Below are positions 11,927-12,135 of a stretch of DNA of 12,135 nucleotides, piece by piece; position 1 is the stretch's first letter; every line of letters starts with the position of its first letter. Both the position numbers and the translations under genes were made by a program. The notes below the pieces were generated by a model. The model was given only the letters and a program-made list of their open reading frames with translations. It searched no databases and had not been told where the DNA came from. Source of the stretch: an uncultured Collinsella sp. (GTDB lineage: Bacteria; Actinomycetota; Coriobacteriia; Coriobacteriales; Coriobacteriaceae); contig CABQHZ010000050.1 in the NCBI GenBank assembly GCA_902464175.1, positions 1-12,135 on the forward strand. The letters are read 5' to 3'.

Positions 11927-12135
11927 ATGTCTGATCTTATGGACAGCTTCCGCCTGGATGGCAAGGTCGCACTCGTAACCGGCGCCACCTATGGCATTGG
12001 CATGGCCATTGCCGAAGCACTCGGCGAGGCCGGCGCCATGATCGCCTTTAACGCTCGTCACGCTGACAAGGTCGCCGAGGCCGAGAAGCACTACCGCGAG
12101 CTGGGCTTTGAGGCTCACGGCTACGTGGCCGACGT
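11927..12135 (+). CDS. SDR oxidoreductase, likely gluconate 5-dehydrogenase, 3' end cut by window edge
   Basis: The first 69 codons of a short-chain dehydrogenase; the family usually has 250-270 residues. The cofactor motif TGATYGIG is at residues 18-25, after LDGKVALV, and the sequence continues through an ARHADKVAEAE segment toward GYVADV, the second Rossmann landmark. GAAAGG lies 7 nt before the ATG. The pattern resembles gluconate 5-dehydrogenases (5-ketogluconate to gluconate, NAD(P)H-dependent) of Gram-positive bacteria. KduD-type enzymes that make KDG from 2,5-diketo-3-deoxygluconate are the main alternative, and either product would feed the KdgK-Eda route. The catalytic YxxxK region lies beyond the window, so substrate choice is uncertain. 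Confidence 0.85.
   Translation, partial: MSDLMDSFRLDGKVALVTGATYGIGMAIAEALGEAGAMIAFNARHADKVAEAEKHYRELGFEAHGYVAD

Noticed and set aside
11927..12135. SDR as KduD rather than gluconate 5-dehydrogenase
   Set aside because: Not excluded, but the visible N-terminus (TGATYGIG, HGYVADV) and the nearby gntP and dehydratase fit the gluconate enzyme better; the catalytic half is outside the window.

Overview
The window looks like chromosomal DNA of a high-GC, gut-type Coriobacteriia, most likely Collinsella or a close relative. I base this on strong GC bias in codon choice, GAAAGGA-type ribosome binding sites, compact intergenic regions with palindromic repeats, and the protein families present. The assignment is an inference from style, not from a marker gene.

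Layout. (1) 1-3082: a LacI-family repressor (minus strand, cut by the left edge) is divergent from kdgK (2-keto-3-deoxygluconate kinase), which is followed by eda (KDPG aldolase) and a terminator. (2) 3084-4560: long fold-back sequences and a dispersed palindromic repeat surround a GntR/FCD regulator gene on the minus strand. (3) 4561-6167: a HIT-family hydrolase (minus) and a YczE/YitT-like membrane protein (plus) diverge from a shared regulatory region. (4) 6191-7372: seven phased 10-bp repeats lie ahead of an orphan AAA ATPase. (5) 7543-10841: a minus-strand operon encodes a GntP-type permease and an IlvD/Edd-family dehydratase. (6) 11075-12135: a second GntR/FCD regulator precedes an SDR resembling gluconate 5-dehydrogenase, cut by the right edge.

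Together the genes suggest sugar-acid use by a semi-phosphorylative Entner-Doudoroff route: GntP imports gluconate, the SDR interconverts 5-ketogluconate and gluconate, the dehydratase makes 2-keto-3-deoxygluconate (KDG), KdgK phosphorylates it to KDPG, and Eda cleaves KDPG to pyruvate and glyceraldehyde 3-phosphate. No gluconate kinase or 6-phosphogluconate dehydratase is seen in the window.

The most unusual content is non-coding. Two promoters (kdgK at 934-961 and yczE at 5193-5220) share their core layout and an identical 16-bp LacI-type operator. Each is followed by a hairpin of unrelated stem sequence but nearly identical 22-nt loop (element A: 1003-1060 and 5251-5302). A second, larger element with conserved single-stranded blocks and compensatory stem changes (element B: 2213-2343 and 5327-5460) precedes eda and yczE. 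A and B look like undescribed, or at least unrecognised by me, structured leader RNAs of a sugar-acid regulon that includes the uncharacterised membrane protein.
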